Shown here: piece by piece, positions 13,300-25,263 of the stretch
Numbering within the stretch: the first letter of the stretch is position 1
Layout of the letters: each line of letters opens with the position of its first letter
From: Zygaena filipendulae
Lineage: Eukaryota > Arthropoda > Insecta > Lepidoptera > Zygaenidae
Direction of reading: 5' to 3'
Assembly (NCBI GenBank): GCA_907165275.2
Contig: OU015665.1
Span: 6,448,001-6,512,000 of the forward strand
DNA: 64,000 nt
Position numbers and translations under genes: made by a program
Notes under the pieces: generated by a model
Databases searched by the model: none
What the model was told of the DNA's origin: nothing
Seen by the model: the letters and a program-made list of their open reading frames with translations, nothing else

Positions 13300-13617
13300 G
13301 ATACATACATATAAATCAATTTCAAGTGTCTGTTTGTAATTCCAAATTAATAGCTTTCACTAAATGTATGCATAGTCAAAGTACTAAGTAGGTAGGTATA
13401 TGTAGGTATACGGTATTTACATAAAAAATATTTTTTAGTTTTTGTCTGTCTGTACGTTTGTTCCGGCTAATCTCTGAAACGGCTGGACCGATTTTAACGG
13501 GACTTTCACTGGCAGATAGCTGATGTATAGAGTAATTTAGGCTACTCTCATTTAAGAAAAAAATTGTTCCTGCGGGAATTCCGAAATTCACACGGGGAAA
13601 CAGCGGGGCACAGCTAG
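13300..13617 (+). mobile_element. Helitron-like element, long variant
   Basis: This variant carries AAGTGTCTGTTTGTAATTCC near its 5' end, the TTCCGGCTAATCTCTGAAAC and TTCACTGGCAGATAGC blocks, and ends CACAGCTAG before T (CTAG at 13614-13617). A near-complete minus-strand copy lies at 62942-63215. Confidence 0.65.
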
Positions 13618-13764
13618 TAAGTTAATAATAAACCTGCAAAAATTTTTTAGAAACTTTGTGGTAAAAAGATATGTTTCATTGATCTCAATGAAACAAAATT
13701 AAAACAATATTACATTACAAAGCAATGGAGCAAGAGACATGTTATTTGATACGCGAGAGGATAG

Positions 13765-13932
13765 ATGAGTAACGGTTTTCAATATTACCATTTTGTTGGA
13801 AACAATAATTGTACAAGAATAGCAGGTAATGCTAATGATTGTGGTGGTGGTGCCGCTCGCTATAGTCGCTACGAAGAAAGAAGAATTCAAGTAGAAATAT
13901 TTCAACGCAGAAACCAAGTAGGTAAGTATTAA
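13765..13932 (+). CDS. Short ORF ending at a splice donor
   Basis: An ATG directly after an in-frame TAG opens 55 codons. The N-terminal part is Asn-rich with two Cys; the C-terminal part is charged, with the motif YSRYEERRIQVEIFQRRNQV. Codon 52 overlaps a near-perfect splice donor (AGTAG|GTAAGT at 13922). If spliced, this would be a first exon; if not, a 55-aa peptide. It resembles no family I know, and a 72-codon frame overlaps it on the minus strand, so chance is a real possibility. Confidence 0.22.
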   Translation: MSNGFQYYHFVGNNNCTRIAGNANDCGGGAARYSRYEERRIQVEIFQRRNQVGKY

Positions 13933-14479
13933 GTAAAATTCGATTCGATTCGTAAATCAATTCTATCAAAGTTAATTAATCAATACAGTCGAATAAAAAC
14001 CTACTCCTCAATTAAGACCAGTATACAACCAATCACTGTCATTCAACGACCAAAACAAGGAACTGACGTAACCTAGCCGCTGAGCAGCCTGCCAAAGCTC
14101 AGGGCCTCAGACGAATAGCACAATGGAACGTGGTTTCACAATAAACCCGTCTATACAAATAGGGCATACGTCGTATAATATTGGCACTTGGCAGTTATGC
14201 AACAGAAGTTGAAACGGAAACGATGCTTGATTGACAGGGATCTTAAAATGTTATTTCTCTAAAAATTCGGTAAATCAATAGCGTCATAAATACCTAAGTA
14301 TATACTCGTATGTAGGAAAAAGTGATTTTGAAAACAAACCTCTAAAATTTTATTTCGAGCTTGTGATTAGACATCAAAAGGTATATTTGAAATATTATTA
14401 TTAGCCATAGCCCATAACAAAGGATTTCCAGTTTGAGTAATATTATCTATAGTTTTCCAATCTATATAAATACCTAATC

Positions 14480-14861
14480 TTAATAAATCACGTGTCACGT
14501 TGTTTGTCCGCGATGGACTCCAAAACTACTGAACGGATTTTGATAAAATTTTGTAACCATTTATAATATGGTCCAACTTAAAAGATAGAATAGGTTTTTT
14601 TAGCTTTTTGTTGCCTGTATTTCCCACCATGTATTTTTAATATTTTTGTTTTTGGTGACAATAAAGAATATTTGATTTGATTTGATTTGAATTTTATCCC
14701 GGAATTCCCGCGGGAACTCCGAAATTAATGCGGGGAACAGCTAATCACCGTGAACTAATGTCAGGGGTGCATAGAAAGACATAGAGTAGGTACCTACTTT
14801 TTCCCGGAATTCACGCGGGAACTCCGAAATTACCGCGGATGAAATCGCGGGGGACAGCTAG
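14480..14861 (+). repeat. Composite of Helitron-like and LINE-tail pieces
   Basis: Up to about 14600 it matches the middle of a Helitron-like variant related to the minus-strand copy at 55889-56080. From about 14600 to 14692 it reads like the 3' end of a non-LTR retrotransposon, with GACAATAAAG and a (TTTGA)n-type tail. After 14692 two Helitron-like 3' ends follow, the second finishing ACAGCTAG at 14861. This is a stack of nested or adjacent insertions. Confidence 0.55.
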
Positions 14862-15295
14862 TAATAATTATAAAAACAAAAGGTTTTTTTGGAAAGTGAC
14901 TTATTCGGAGTATTATACGTGCAGCTGCACTCGACTTAGCCTGAGATTGAGGAGTCGTCAAATAAAATTATTTCTAACAAAATATGTAGGTGTAGGTGTT
15001 TATGTTAAAAGCACAGATAATATAATACTATACGTTAAAAGTAACTTTAGCGACCGCGCGTCAGTGCCATAAGCCATAGTGGTGAATGAACAGGTGGTCG
15101 GAATCAATGGACACGTGGTGTATAAAGACCCATAGAGAGTATTGCAAATTGTCAACTTCGACTTTTCATTAGATTGCTTGGGAACATCTTTTCCAATTTC
15201 ATTATTATTGTATTACATTTTTATACTCAGATAATTGAGTAGGTATATACTATCTATAATATTATAAAGACCATCAAAGATTTGTATTTTTAACC

Positions 15296-16080
15296 GACTT
15301 CCAAAAAGGAGGAGGTTCTATGTTCGATTGTATGTATGTTTTTTTTTTTTTTTTTTTTTTTTTTATGTATGTTCACCGATTACTCGAAGACGGTTGGACC
15401 GATTTGGAAAATTCTTTTTTTGTTTGAAAGGGTTTACTCCCAATTAGGTCCCATTGCCACCAAGTCGGGATCTGATGATGGGATCTTGGAGAAATCGAGG
15501 GAACTCTTCAAAAATTATAGGCACACCTATAGCGATTTGGGTATTTTTTATAGTAAATCGTTCATTTGTCGATGAAAAGTAAAATTTGAAGAAGTGGAAC
15601 TGATGATGAAGACCACGGATGGTCATCAGAACTACTTAACAATAATACCTATTTCATGGGTTCCGATTGGAGCGATTTCAAAAATTGTTTTTTTGTTTGA
15701 AAGGGGATACTCCCAAATCGATTCCATTGTCACCAAATTGAGATCTGATGATTGGATCTTGGAGTAATCGAGGGAACTCTTCAAAAATTATAGGTACACC
15801 TATAGCGATTTTTGTATTTTTAATAGTAAATCGTTTATTTGCTTTCGGAAAGCAAAATTTAAAGAAGTGGAACTGATGATAAAGACCACAGATGGTCATC
15901 GGAACTACTCAATAATAGGTAGGTATTTCACGGGTTCTGAATCGTTAACTTTAATATGGTTTCTAAACAATTTATGCCCGTCACAATGTATATGGTGAAG
16001 TGGAACTGATGGTGAAGCACTAGGAGAACTCCTCAACAATTAACGTCCCTGCGTCGGGAAAAGTAATATTTTGTAAAAGG
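15296..16080. repeat. Duplicated ACCGACTTCC-type repeat
   Basis: It starts AACCGACTTCCAAAAAGG followed by GAGGAGGTTC and a long T-run. Two direct copies of about 270 bp follow (about 15390-15640 and 15661-15910). They share TTGTTTGAAAGGG, the GGAACTCTTCAAAAATTATA block and the GAAGTGGAACTGATGATGAA block, and a weaker third piece lies near 15990-16040. The open frames crossing it are repeat artefacts. Confidence 0.65.
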
Positions 16081-16148
16081 TGATGAGCAGTTGACATTAG
16101 GCTATTGTAACTTAGAGCAATTACCAACTAAGTCACTTAAAAGCGAAA

Positions 16149-16589
16149 AATAAACAAAAATTTTTAACAAAAAAATTAAAACCGACTTCCAAAAACACAA
16201 AACTGAAAAGCTAAAAATAAAATGCTAAAATTAACAAAATACCGATTTAATCCAAAAGACAAAAACACACGTAATATTATTATTGGTTTGTGCTACCACT
16301 GATCGGTATGAAGTCGGTGACAAGCCAAATATGGAAGGGGTAGATGGGCTAAGTCGACTCCCGCCACCAGCTCTTCGTGAGCAGGACAACCCAAGTGGGC
16401 AGACACCAGAGGGCTTGTCACCGAATTCAAACCGATCAGTGGTAGCACAAACCAATAATAATATTACGTGTGTTTTTGTCTTTTGGATTAAATCGGTATT
16501 TTGTTAATTTTAGCATTTTATTTTTAGCTTTTCAGTTTTGTGTTTTTGGAAGTCGGTTTTAATTTTTTTGTTAAAAATTTTTGTTTATT
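16149..16589. mobile_element. Long inverted-repeat (foldback) element
   Basis: Two arms of about 175 bp mirror each other almost exactly: 16149-16325 pairs with 16411-16589, leaving a GC-richer centre of about 85 bp. Arms include ACCGACTTCCAAAAACAC and TGTGCTACCACTGATCGGT. Because the arms match, the same 74-codon frame can be read on both strands, so neither is a gene. The high arm identity suggests a young insertion or ongoing conversion. Confidence 0.85.
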
Positions 16590-16599
16590 GTTTGTTTGT

Positions 16600-16759
16600 T
16601 ACGATTTAACTAAAAAACTACAGGACCGATTTCAAACAATATTCTTTCACCATTAGAATGCTACATTATCCCTGAGTACCTAAAATAGGCTATATTGTAA
16701 TTTGTAACCCGAGATTCCCACGGGAACTCTGAAATTACCGCGGGTGAAACCGCGGGGAA
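16600..16759 (+). repeat. Helitron-like copy interrupted at its 3' end
   Basis: It has the GATTCCCACGGGAACTC block and the CCGCGGGTGAAACCGCGGGG stem typical of the 3' end. It stops at GGGGAACAG, exactly where the MITE at 16760 begins, so the terminal CTAG is displaced or lost. Confidence 0.6.
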
Positions 16760-16958
16760 CAGAGGCGTCTCTAGCCCAAAGTAAAACATCAAGTTATCAC
16801 AAACTGAAAAACCCCAGCGGATAATAAAATTTATTGTTTGGAGATTTTTGAAGAAGTAATTTCCGCCGAGTTTTCGTAGCGAGCGGCGCTCGGCGCCCCC
16901 TAGGACTTCTGCGCCCGTGTGCAACGCACACCCTGCACTATAGGTAAAGACGCCTCTG
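16760..16958. mobile_element. Small MITE with 11-bp perfect inverted ends
   Basis: The ends are CAGAGGCGTCT (16760-16770) and AGACGCCTCTG (16948-16958), perfect reverse complements. The 199-bp body is non-coding with a GC-rich middle (AGCGAGCGGCGCTCGGCG). It sits at the end of a Helitron-like copy. No second copy occurs in the window. Confidence 0.6.
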
Positions 16959-17229
16959 GCGGGGAAAACCCATTTCAAATGAAATAATAAGTTCAGAGGC
17001 TGGACTTATTATTTTTTCTGATAGATTCTGTAGGTATAACTAAAATACTTTGTAGGTGTGAAAGAAATTTTTCGTAAATTTTTTGTATTAGGTATATTTT
17101 TGTATTGAAGAGGAGATATTTTTGTTTTCTCGAATAGAGTTGGGTTTGGTTGCATAAAACCATAAGTACAAAAAGTAGTGATACAAAATGATGAGAACAG
17201 TCCCTGAATGATTTTAAGAATATTAATAA

Positions 17230-17425
17230 CTAGCTGCCCCCCGCGGTGACAACCTCAAAATCTCCGAAGTTCCCGGGGGGATTCCGGGACAAAAAGTACC
17301 TTAAATATGTCACTCAGAATCACTGTAGCTTCTTATAATTTCAAAATCGGTTAAGTAGATTACCCCCTACAACGTCACCAACTCACAATTCACAAACTTT
17401 AGCTCTTTATAATATTAGTATAGAT
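17230..17425 (-). mobile_element. Helitron-like element
   Basis: Minus-strand copy from CTAGCTGCCCCCCGCGG to TTATAATATTAGTATAGA, with the TCACTCAGAATCACTGTAGC block inside. Both ends are present. Confidence 0.65.
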
Positions 17426-18178
17426 AATAATTTTTTTCTTATGAGAATCGCTGGTTATTGTTGTCGTCAGTCTTATTCAAGTTATCGTTAAAACACAAAA
17501 ATGGTGAACATACGTTTAGGATGACTCATACTCACACCCATAGATAGATAATAAGTTTATTGTATACAATGGGGTAAAATCGCTTAAACTCAGAAATTTC
17601 AAGATCGAATCAATTAAAAAAGAAAAAAAGGATGCAGCCATTTAGAAATACGAGTAGAAATAACTACTAAAAAGTTACATATCACAAAAATAGCAGGTAA
17701 TATTATGGACGGGTATGAAAGTACAAGTAATTACCATTAACTACGAGTATTAACGAACGAGTATAACGAAACGAGCAAGGAACACAAAGAAGCATTGGTA
17801 ACGAATTGTTCTATTTATACATGCATGTGCAGTGTATATAATCTTAAAGCAGTCAAAGTACAGCTAAAGCTCTTAGGAAAGATAAATAGAGATGACTTCT
17901 ATTCATTCAGAGTGCAGTCGTGTTACTCGTATAGATGCATAGATACTGTAACGGATAAATAAGACGTGACTTTAATTTACGTTAGTTAAATGATAAAATT
18001 ACATGTACGTATGTTTTAACATAATAAAAAAAAAAAAACAATTACTATATTCTGTTTCTTTGTAGGTGTAGGTACGTACGTGCATAAGCAAAAACTACTA
18101 AACACATTATTTCATAGCATCGGTTCACGGAAAGAGGAGGTATGTTAATTTGCTATTTCAAGATTGAGTACTGGGGCC
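17426..18178. other. Non-coding, nothing recognised
   Basis: AT-rich sequence with no open frame above 60 codons and no repeat end that I could match. Confidence 0.4.
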
Positions 18179-18408
18179 CAGTGGCGAAGGTACCATAGAA
18201 GCCAATTCCCACCGGCTTCCCTTCAGACGCAACATCTCTCTCTGAGAACGTTGTCAGGGATACAGGGAAAGACTTTTTATACCGGAATTCCCGCGGGAAC
18301 TCCGGAACTTATCGCAGGTGAAACCGCGGGGAACAGTTAATACAAATAAGTTGAAATTAAAGTAGATTTCCGGCTTCCCTCTCTCAATATTTCACCCTTC
18401 GCCACTGC
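18179..18408. mobile_element. MITE with CAGTGGCGAAGG ends, Helitron inside
   Basis: CAGTGGCGAAGG near 18179 and CCTTCGCCACTG near 18397-18408 form perfect 12-bp inverted ends. Each is followed inward by a GAAGCC/GGCTTCC block. The middle (about 18245-18345) is a Helitron-like 3' fragment with the TTCCCGCGGGAACTCCGG block and GTGAAACCGCGGGGAACAG, so one element inserted into another. Confidence 0.6.
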
Positions 18409-18409
18409 T

Positions 18410-18557
18410 GGGGCCGTATTTTTGAATCGCTCGAATTACTTTTCGCACACGTAATCGCAAGATTCACATGTGAATGCTTAAAAAATGTACGAACATTCGC
18501 ACGTGAATTCGCGATTCCGTGTGTGAAAGTAATTCGAGCGATTCAAAAATACGGCCT
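18410..18557. repeat. Hairpin MITE, single copy
   Basis: A near-perfect palindrome of about 147 bp from GGGGCCGTATTTTTGAATCG to its mirror AAAAATACGGCC, with central GAATGCTTAAAAAATGTACG. It directly abuts the MITE on its left. Confidence 0.8.
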
Positions 18558-20399
18558 CTAGACGCAACCCGTGGGCGCAAGTGACGCACTTTTTCACAAC
18601 ATCACGCGATCGGAGCCGCGGTTAAGGGCTATAGTTTCTTAAGTCTATAGTAAAGTATGGCCATAGATTATAATTTATAATACCTAATATAATAGTAGGT
18701 ACTAGTACTATACTATACGATAACCTAAGACATGACTGTGATAAGTCATGTTGCAAACTTGCAACACGTCTGTAATTTGTGCAGTTGCAATGATACTTTA
18801 TACGAGAATTAAAATTATTGCGCAAACGTCCGTACAAACTTACAAATGAATTGTTATAGCTAATTCACGGTTTTAATTCGAAGATCGTATCATAATATGG
18901 TTATTAGCGAAAAGTATTGGATTTTACCACACTCGAAGCTATTTAGGTCGTGTGTACGTAAAGTATACCTAATGCGTGATTGATGATGCCAATTTCCTAC
19001 TCATCGTGTAATGCATTCACAAAGCTTACACACCTATTACTTCAAATATCCATAGAAAGCTTTCTTATTTGAGTAAGATTTACTTCCTATGATTTTTTTT
19101 AAGGTATAAACAGTAGGTATGGTGCCTTATTTTAGGTTAAAAAATAAATCTCAAATAGTTCCTGAAACAAAGCCGCTATCCTGTCTGTCTTTATGTAAAG
19201 TAATAATTCATCTAAATCTAAACGGACGCTAAACGGATTTTGATGCGGGTTTTATTGTCGTTTACAATCTTTTGAAAGCTTTGTATGTAGGTATAATAAT
19301 TATGAGTTGATTCTCGAGGAAATCGCAAAAATCACGCGTCTAATACCTAGAAGCGACTAATAATAATTAGAATTTAGAAAAGTTATCTTAATCAAATCAT
19401 TTTTTAAATCAAATATTTATTGCAACCAAGTCTCTCTTTCTAACAAAGAATGAGTGAAAAGTGACACAACGCAAAATATATGCGCGTTATTATCGCTATG
19501 AGTGTGAGTTGTGACCTAGACGTTAGAAAAACTATCGTTAATTTACAAATAACGTGGGTTCTATGCTTAATATCAGAGGTTCAACTTAGCTCACGCAACG
19601 AAGAAAAAAAGAACCACACTCTATCCCTACTAGCATCGGCCGTCACGACAACGGGGAAAGGTGTACGAGGGCCGAGGGGAGACGCAGGAGTGATGCAGTT
19701 TTGTGTGAGCAGATTTGGCCCTCTGATAGCTTAGAACTCCGTTAAAAGCAGCACATTCTATTCAAATGTAAACACTAATCTAACAATAGGATGCTAAATA
19801 CACGACATGTGGCCACATCTGCCATCGCAATCATCTCAGAAGCCGTCAAGTGTTGGGAAATGAACAAACGAATGTCATCGCCCCACTATTAGAAAACGAG
19901 GACAAAATGCATGTCATCAATGTGTAAACTAATGTGCAATGTTGCGAACCTCTCAATTGCAATCATATGGAGGCAATAATACTTACTTTAAACAAATGAT
20001 TTGTGCAATAGCCATCTCTAACACAAACGTAATCAATACCAATTGGCTACGATGTTTGCTTTTATTGAGAATGAAACAATTGAAAGATTTTGTGTTATGA
20101 AAATGTCACAATTGAATTTAAAATAAAAAAATTCAAATTAAATATTTTTCGATATCTAATAACTATCACCCGATAGAAAAACCTAAACAAAGAACAAGTC
20201 TCGATCTCTAATTTTTTTGTACAGAACTTAATTGTAGAGCGTAAAATGCGACAAAAAAAGTGCATCTTAATTTTCGTACAGTGACAGAGAGCCAAGTTAT
20301 CGGGAAAAACCAAAATTTAATCCTTTATTCAAGACGGTGGCGAAAGCTCATAGGAAATCTTGGTCGAAAATTTCCAATTAACCCACCTCTAATACATAG
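18558..20399. other. Non-coding, no gene supported
   Basis: One plus-strand frame of 84 codons (19480-19734) includes GKGVRGPRGDAGV, but it has no family likeness, no splice context I trust and no start consensus. Everything else is AT-rich with no recognised repeat. Confidence 0.4.
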
Positions 20400-22265
20400 A
20401 TAGGTATAAATAGTCTGTGTCACAATAAAAATAATAGTAGCGGTGTTCCTTCAAAACTTCTAACGGCTGATAACAACCTTGTTAACAATGAGCGCGAGGT
20501 CTGTGAGTGCTTTAATACCTTCTTTTCTAATGTAGGACCCGACTTAGCAAATAAAATACCTCTTGAATATTTACCGAAGTTAATTTAACTAACAAAAACT
20601 AACTTAACAACACAGGGCTAATCGAAATAAAAGAATGTCAAGACTTAGAAATTAGTAAAATCATTGATAAACTAGATCCCAATACGAGTGCTGGTAAGCA
20701 CAAAAAGTTTAAAATGCATCAAAAATATAATCCTGTCACCTATAACGAGGTGCTTTAACAAATGAATCAAAGATGGAACTTTTCCTGATAGTAGGAAATT
20801 AGCCAAAGTAACCCCCATTTTTAAGTCAGGAAGTAGAAGCTCACCCGGTGATACCGCCCTGTATCAGTACTGCCAGTTATGTCTAAAAATTTAGAAAAAA
20901 TCTTGCACAATCGACTCGAATCACATTTATCTACGAATAATTGTTTGCTTGAACTTTAATATGGTTTTCGACCAAAATCAAATACTTTGTCAGCCACAGT
21001 AGATCTAGTAATTGACAATAAGAGTAAACATAGACAAGAAGAACATAGTATTGGGTATTTTTATAAATCTTAAAAAGGCGTTCGATACCGTGAGTCACAG
21101 ATTACTACTAAAAAAATTGAAAAGCGTCGGAGTCACCGGAAAAGCTTACCAAATGTTCGAATCATATTTAACAAAAGGTTAAGATAGGAAATATTGAAAG
21201 TGATCCCCAAAACATTACTTGTGGTGTCCCACAGGGATCAATCCTAGGGCTGCTCCTTTTCCTTATCTATGTGAACAATATCTGTGAGGTGGGACTACAT
21301 GGCTCTATCACATTGTATGCAGATGATACTTGTCTGTTTTATAATAGTCAAAGCATCACTAAACTTATTAAAGACGCACAACCAGACCTAAATAAACTAT
21401 CGGAATGGTTTAAATACAATCTTCTCACTATAAACACGTCTAAAACATCTTACATGATTTTTTCAGCCAAATAGAAGAAAATTCCTAATCATGATCCTCT
21501 GACGATAAATGGTGACGTTTTAGGCAAATCGAATCAAGAGAAATATCTTGGTCTATTGCTGAACCCTAAACTCACATGGAAGGCACACATTGAGCGAATT
21601 ATATCAAAACTCAAATCTCTCACAGGCTTGCTGCGTGGAGTAACTGGCTGTTTACCAGCTCGCGTCCGATATACCATCTAATATTCCCTTGTAAAACCTC
21701 ACATTGAATACCTAGTCGAGATATGAGGCTCGGCGGCCAGCACACATATAAGCAATTTACAAACAGCTCAAAATAATCTTATTAAAGTACTTTTTGTTAT
21801 AATTTTCTTACACTTACAAGAACTATTTACAAAGAAAAGAAGCTCATGAACATAAAACAATTGTACATCTATCAAACCTGCCTTCTTATTTACAAGATTA
21901 CACATAAAATGATTCAATCTAGTATAGAATTTAAGAAAAAGCACCACAAGTATCAGACCCGCACTAAAAATCATTTACAACTTCTTGCACCACGGACCCA
22001 ACACGAAAAAAAGTCAATACTTTTTGAAGGAGCACAACTCTTTAACCAGCTACCGAACTATGTAAAGGATTCAGAATCACTGCCAAAATTCAAATTTCAA
22101 CTAAAAGCGCACATTATAGAAAAATATTTAAATTAGTTAGTAAATCGTGTCAAACGGAAGTGAAGTGTTGCATGTTTCTGATACTTATTTACTTACATTT
22201 ATTTTATAGTCCTATTTTTCTCATTTTAAGTGAATAATATGTAATTTGTTCTTAAGAAAAATAAA
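20400..22265 (+). mobile_element. Dead non-LTR retrotransposon (LINE) fragment
   Basis: Broken reverse transcriptase readable across several frames. In order it shows the ARTPIFKSG-type block near 20810, a LEKILHN stretch near 20890, the palm motif KKAFDTVSH near 21075, GVPQGSILG near 21225, the catalytic YADDT near 21320 and the LTINTSKT block near 21425. C-terminal LINE-like sequence follows to about 22136. Frameshifts and stops (for example in the GFRP region and near 21475) show it cannot make the enzyme. The 5' ORF is missing. It looks Jockey/CR1-like, but the clade is not certain. Confidence 0.85.
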
Positions 22266-22580
22266 CACTTAAAACCTAGATAACCCAAAAATCAGCTTTC
22301 TTGATTAATTTGCATTTTCAAATGTAACTGGGCTAGACTGATGTGCCGATGTTGAAGTGTTCGTTATATTGGACAGCATTATCAAAGCTTTCAAACATTA
22401 GTTTGTTTCAAATGAAATTAAATGTGGATTCAATATGAAAATTATCTAAATAACATTCAGGAACAATAAATAAGTACAATAGGAACATTGAGGTCAACAA
22501 CAGCATTTAAAAATGCGATGCGACATATAGACGTAAGGCGAGCGCGGAGCGATGTAGATCTCTACGCGAGATTGTAGAAC

Positions 22581-22620
22581 CTCAGACGAAAAAAAAAAAA
22601 AAAAAAATATTTCGTCTGAG
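22581..22620. repeat. Short inverted repeat around an A-run
   Basis: CTCAGACGAAA (22581-22591) and TTTCGTCTGAG (22610-22620) are perfect reverse complements enclosing an A-rich spacer. It could be the closed ends of an element whose body was lost, or a local foldback. Confidence 0.5.
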
Positions 22621-22822
22621 TGTAGAACAAGCCAAATAAAAAAATGTTGCTGTTACATAAATTGTAGACTTGGGTGTACTAGCAAAGTTCGCGTGGCAAA
22701 ATAACCGCTAGAATGGGGTGATACCGAGTGATTTGTTTCAAGTTTCTCATTTTTTTTTCTAAATGCAAAATTTCGATGCTGTTTTTTGATTATGTTTATT
22801 TGAACCTTTATAATTTTATTGG

Positions 22823-23632
22823 TCAAGTCGAGAAGATGATACCGGTCAAATGGGCGCCGCCATAATTGATTGCTATACGGGCTCGTTTTATGGCATTTTT
22901 CATCACTTCGGCGAGAATTTCGGGCGACAAATTCTCGCACTTGTGTCGAATGTTGACCTTGAGGGCTTCCAGGGTCTTGGGCTTGTTCACGTAAACACGG
23001 GACTTCAAAAAATCCCACAAAAAAAGTCTGGAACGGTTAAATCGGGCGATCTTCCGGGCTAGTGCAAATCGCCAAACCGAGAGATGAGGCGACCCGGGAA
23101 CGCCGTCTTCAGAATATCGGTTGTGGCTCGCGCAGTGTGCTGTTGCTCCGTCCTGTTGGAACCACAGGTCCTCCAGTCCTAATTCGTTCAATTGCGGTAG
23201 AAAAACCTCGGTTAACATGGCCCTATAGCGCACACCGTCCACTGTTGTCGTTTGACCAGCGGCGTCCTCGAAAAAAAAAATCGCTCGATGACTCCTCCAG
23301 TGTGAACAGCGCACCATGCAGTCAATTTGAGCGGGTGTATTGGCTCCTCGTGCATCACTCGTGGATTTTCGGTGCTCCAGAAGCGATAGTTTTGCTAAGT
23401 TTTGCTGCTAAATGAAACTCATCGCTCATTATGATTTTGGTCGAAAAATCGTCCATTTCGTCCTCGAGATTGAGGATAGATTGGATTGGCGCGTTCTTGG
23501 GGAGTGTATCCGCTCCATGACTTGTTCACTTGTATTCGCGCGTGCGCCACGCAGAATGAGAAGGCGTTAATGTAGCCAACACCGCTTAGTGCGCTAAATA
23601 ACGCGCTAAAACTCTTTGATGTGTCCAAAAAA
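22823..23632 (-). pseudogene. Mariner-type transposase remnant
   Basis: Read on the minus strand, it contains VDGVRYRAMLTEVFLPQLN, LWFQQDGATAH with the second catalytic Asp, a PDLT..DFF segment and the C-terminal GGAHLTGIIF. These are standard landmarks of insect Tc1/mariner-superfamily transposases in the class with a DNA-proximal QQDGATAH motif. The frame breaks between the QQDGATAH region and the LKSRVYVNKP region, and the DNA-binding half (towards 23628) is degraded. No inverted ends were found. It is non-functional. Confidence 0.85.
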
Positions 23633-23639
23633 CCGACAC

Positions 23640-23777
23640 CCGAGCTATCGCTTAACGTTTAACGTCATTAGTAATGCCGTTAGTAAGTTAACCCGTTAAA
23701 ATGTTGGCCACATCTGCGTAATGCCTTAATAATTAGCGCACTAATTTACGCGTTAACACGCAGGTGGAGCAGTAGCA
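23640..23777. repeat. Partial MITE, TGGAGCAGTAGCA family
   Basis: It ends with TGGAGCAGTAGCA (23765-23777) and shares the GTTGGCCACATCTGCGTAAT and TTAACCCGTTAAAATG blocks with the complete copy at 62634-62803, in opposite direction. The other inverted end is missing. Confidence 0.65.
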
Positions 23778-23913
23778 TTACAGTTATAACTAATCTACGT
23801 TTATATAAAAAATAACTTGATGGTTGGTGATTTGTAATTAATGTCGCGTCGCGTCGTAAGATTGGAACTCTACTGTTTCTATTATTTAATTAAATTATTT
23901 ATGTATGACTCTA

Positions 23914-24310
23914 GTCGATCCCCCGCGGATCCACTCGCGTAAATTTCGGAGATCCTTTGGGAATCCCGGGATGAAAAAATACCCTATCACTCAGGAACAC
24001 TGTAGCTTCCTATAAGTGGATGAATTTTTAAAAAATCTGTTCTGTGGTTTTAGAGTACCTATATTCATCACAAACATACAATAATACATAGTATTACAAA
24101 AATACATAGTATTACTAGGTAGCTGTTCCCCGCGGTTTCACACGCGTTAATTTCGGAGATCCCGCGGGAATTCCGGTATAAAAAGTACCTACCCTATGTC
24201 CTCTGTGCCCCTGACAACGCGTATTCAAAATTTCATGACGATCGAAAGCCATTAAGGCGTGAAAGCGTCACAAATAAACAAACTCAAATTTGCATTTATA
24301 AAATTATATA
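23914..24310 (-). repeat. Helitron-like copies plus AT-rich tract
   Basis: A 5'-deleted minus-strand piece (about 23914-24060) is followed by a second copy from AGCTGTTCCCCGCGGTTTC (24121) to the reversed ATAAATGCAAATTTG block. A TATAATATATTATATATTAT tract of about 70 bp comes after. Confidence 0.6.
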
Positions 24311-25239
24311 TATTAATACCTATATTAATTATATAATATATTATATATTATTATATTAATTATATATTAATAAAATTTGAGTAGAATAATGCCGCCGCGC
24401 GGCCCCAAGGAAAGGATTCTTGCAGCTGATTGTTATTTGGCAAATTGAGCAGCTAGCATACAGGTAGGTATTTTTTCTTATTTATCCTTACCTTACCTTA
24501 GCTACAGATAATATCCTATTCACGTCTTATGTAAGTACTTCTTATGTGTGTAGTGTAGGTAATAATATTAGATATAAAATCATGGATAATTTCTGTGCTT
24601 ACATGAAAGTGCCCACAATGTAGACCTTCTATCCCATTGAATTCTCGTCATAGAAATAAATTCAAAAATAAAAAAAATTGTGTAGTAAAGGTAAACAGTT
24701 TGATCATAATTAGGTATGTTTTATGACTAGATTATATTTTGTGGATCAAAGACATTCCATATACATTGTTATGGACTCGGATTATAATATCTCCAAGGTC
24801 GTCAGGATAGCTTGAACCATGCTTGAACTCTACACCTCCATTATACACACACAACAATACACAGGTATAATATTTACGGGTTTTCGGATTGTATACAAGC
24901 AAAAATGTGTGATTTCAATAATAGTTCTAAGGTGTACCTGCAAGTAATTTCCCAAAAAGGAATTTCTAAAAACCTGCTTCGAACTTTGCAAATATTTAAA
25001 TAATGGCGCTCTTTATCATTATGGTATCAACTTAGAAAAATTATTGGAAATTAAAAAATTCAGCAAGTAGCACTTACCTTCTAAAATATCCATGTCTAAT
25101 ACAGCCAGAAATATTAAAAATTTCTTTGGAAAATAAAACGTTTCTATGACGACGCATGACAGCAGCAAACACTGTAATCGTATTCCTATTGGCTAAATAG
25201 TAGGTAGGTATAGGTACCTACTTACCTACCTCTGTCTAC
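24311..25239. other. Non-coding, nothing recognised
   Basis: AT-rich sequence upstream of the Arf gene with no open frame over 60 codons and no identified element. A TAGGTAGGTATAGG simple run sits just before the retroposon. Confidence 0.4.
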
Positions 25240-25263
25240 GAACAAAAAAAAATGTCTATGGCC

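Noticed and set aside
16231..16507. 74-codon ORFs on both strands
   Set aside because: Both come from the same long inverted repeat and share the same N- and C-terminal peptide.
19480..19734. 84-codon plus-strand ORF
   Set aside because: It contains a collagen-like GKGVRGPRGDAG stretch, but no repeat of GXX triplets continues and no splice sites frame it.
22653..23018. 121-codon minus-strand ORF
   Set aside because: It is an off-frame reading of the mariner transposase remnant.
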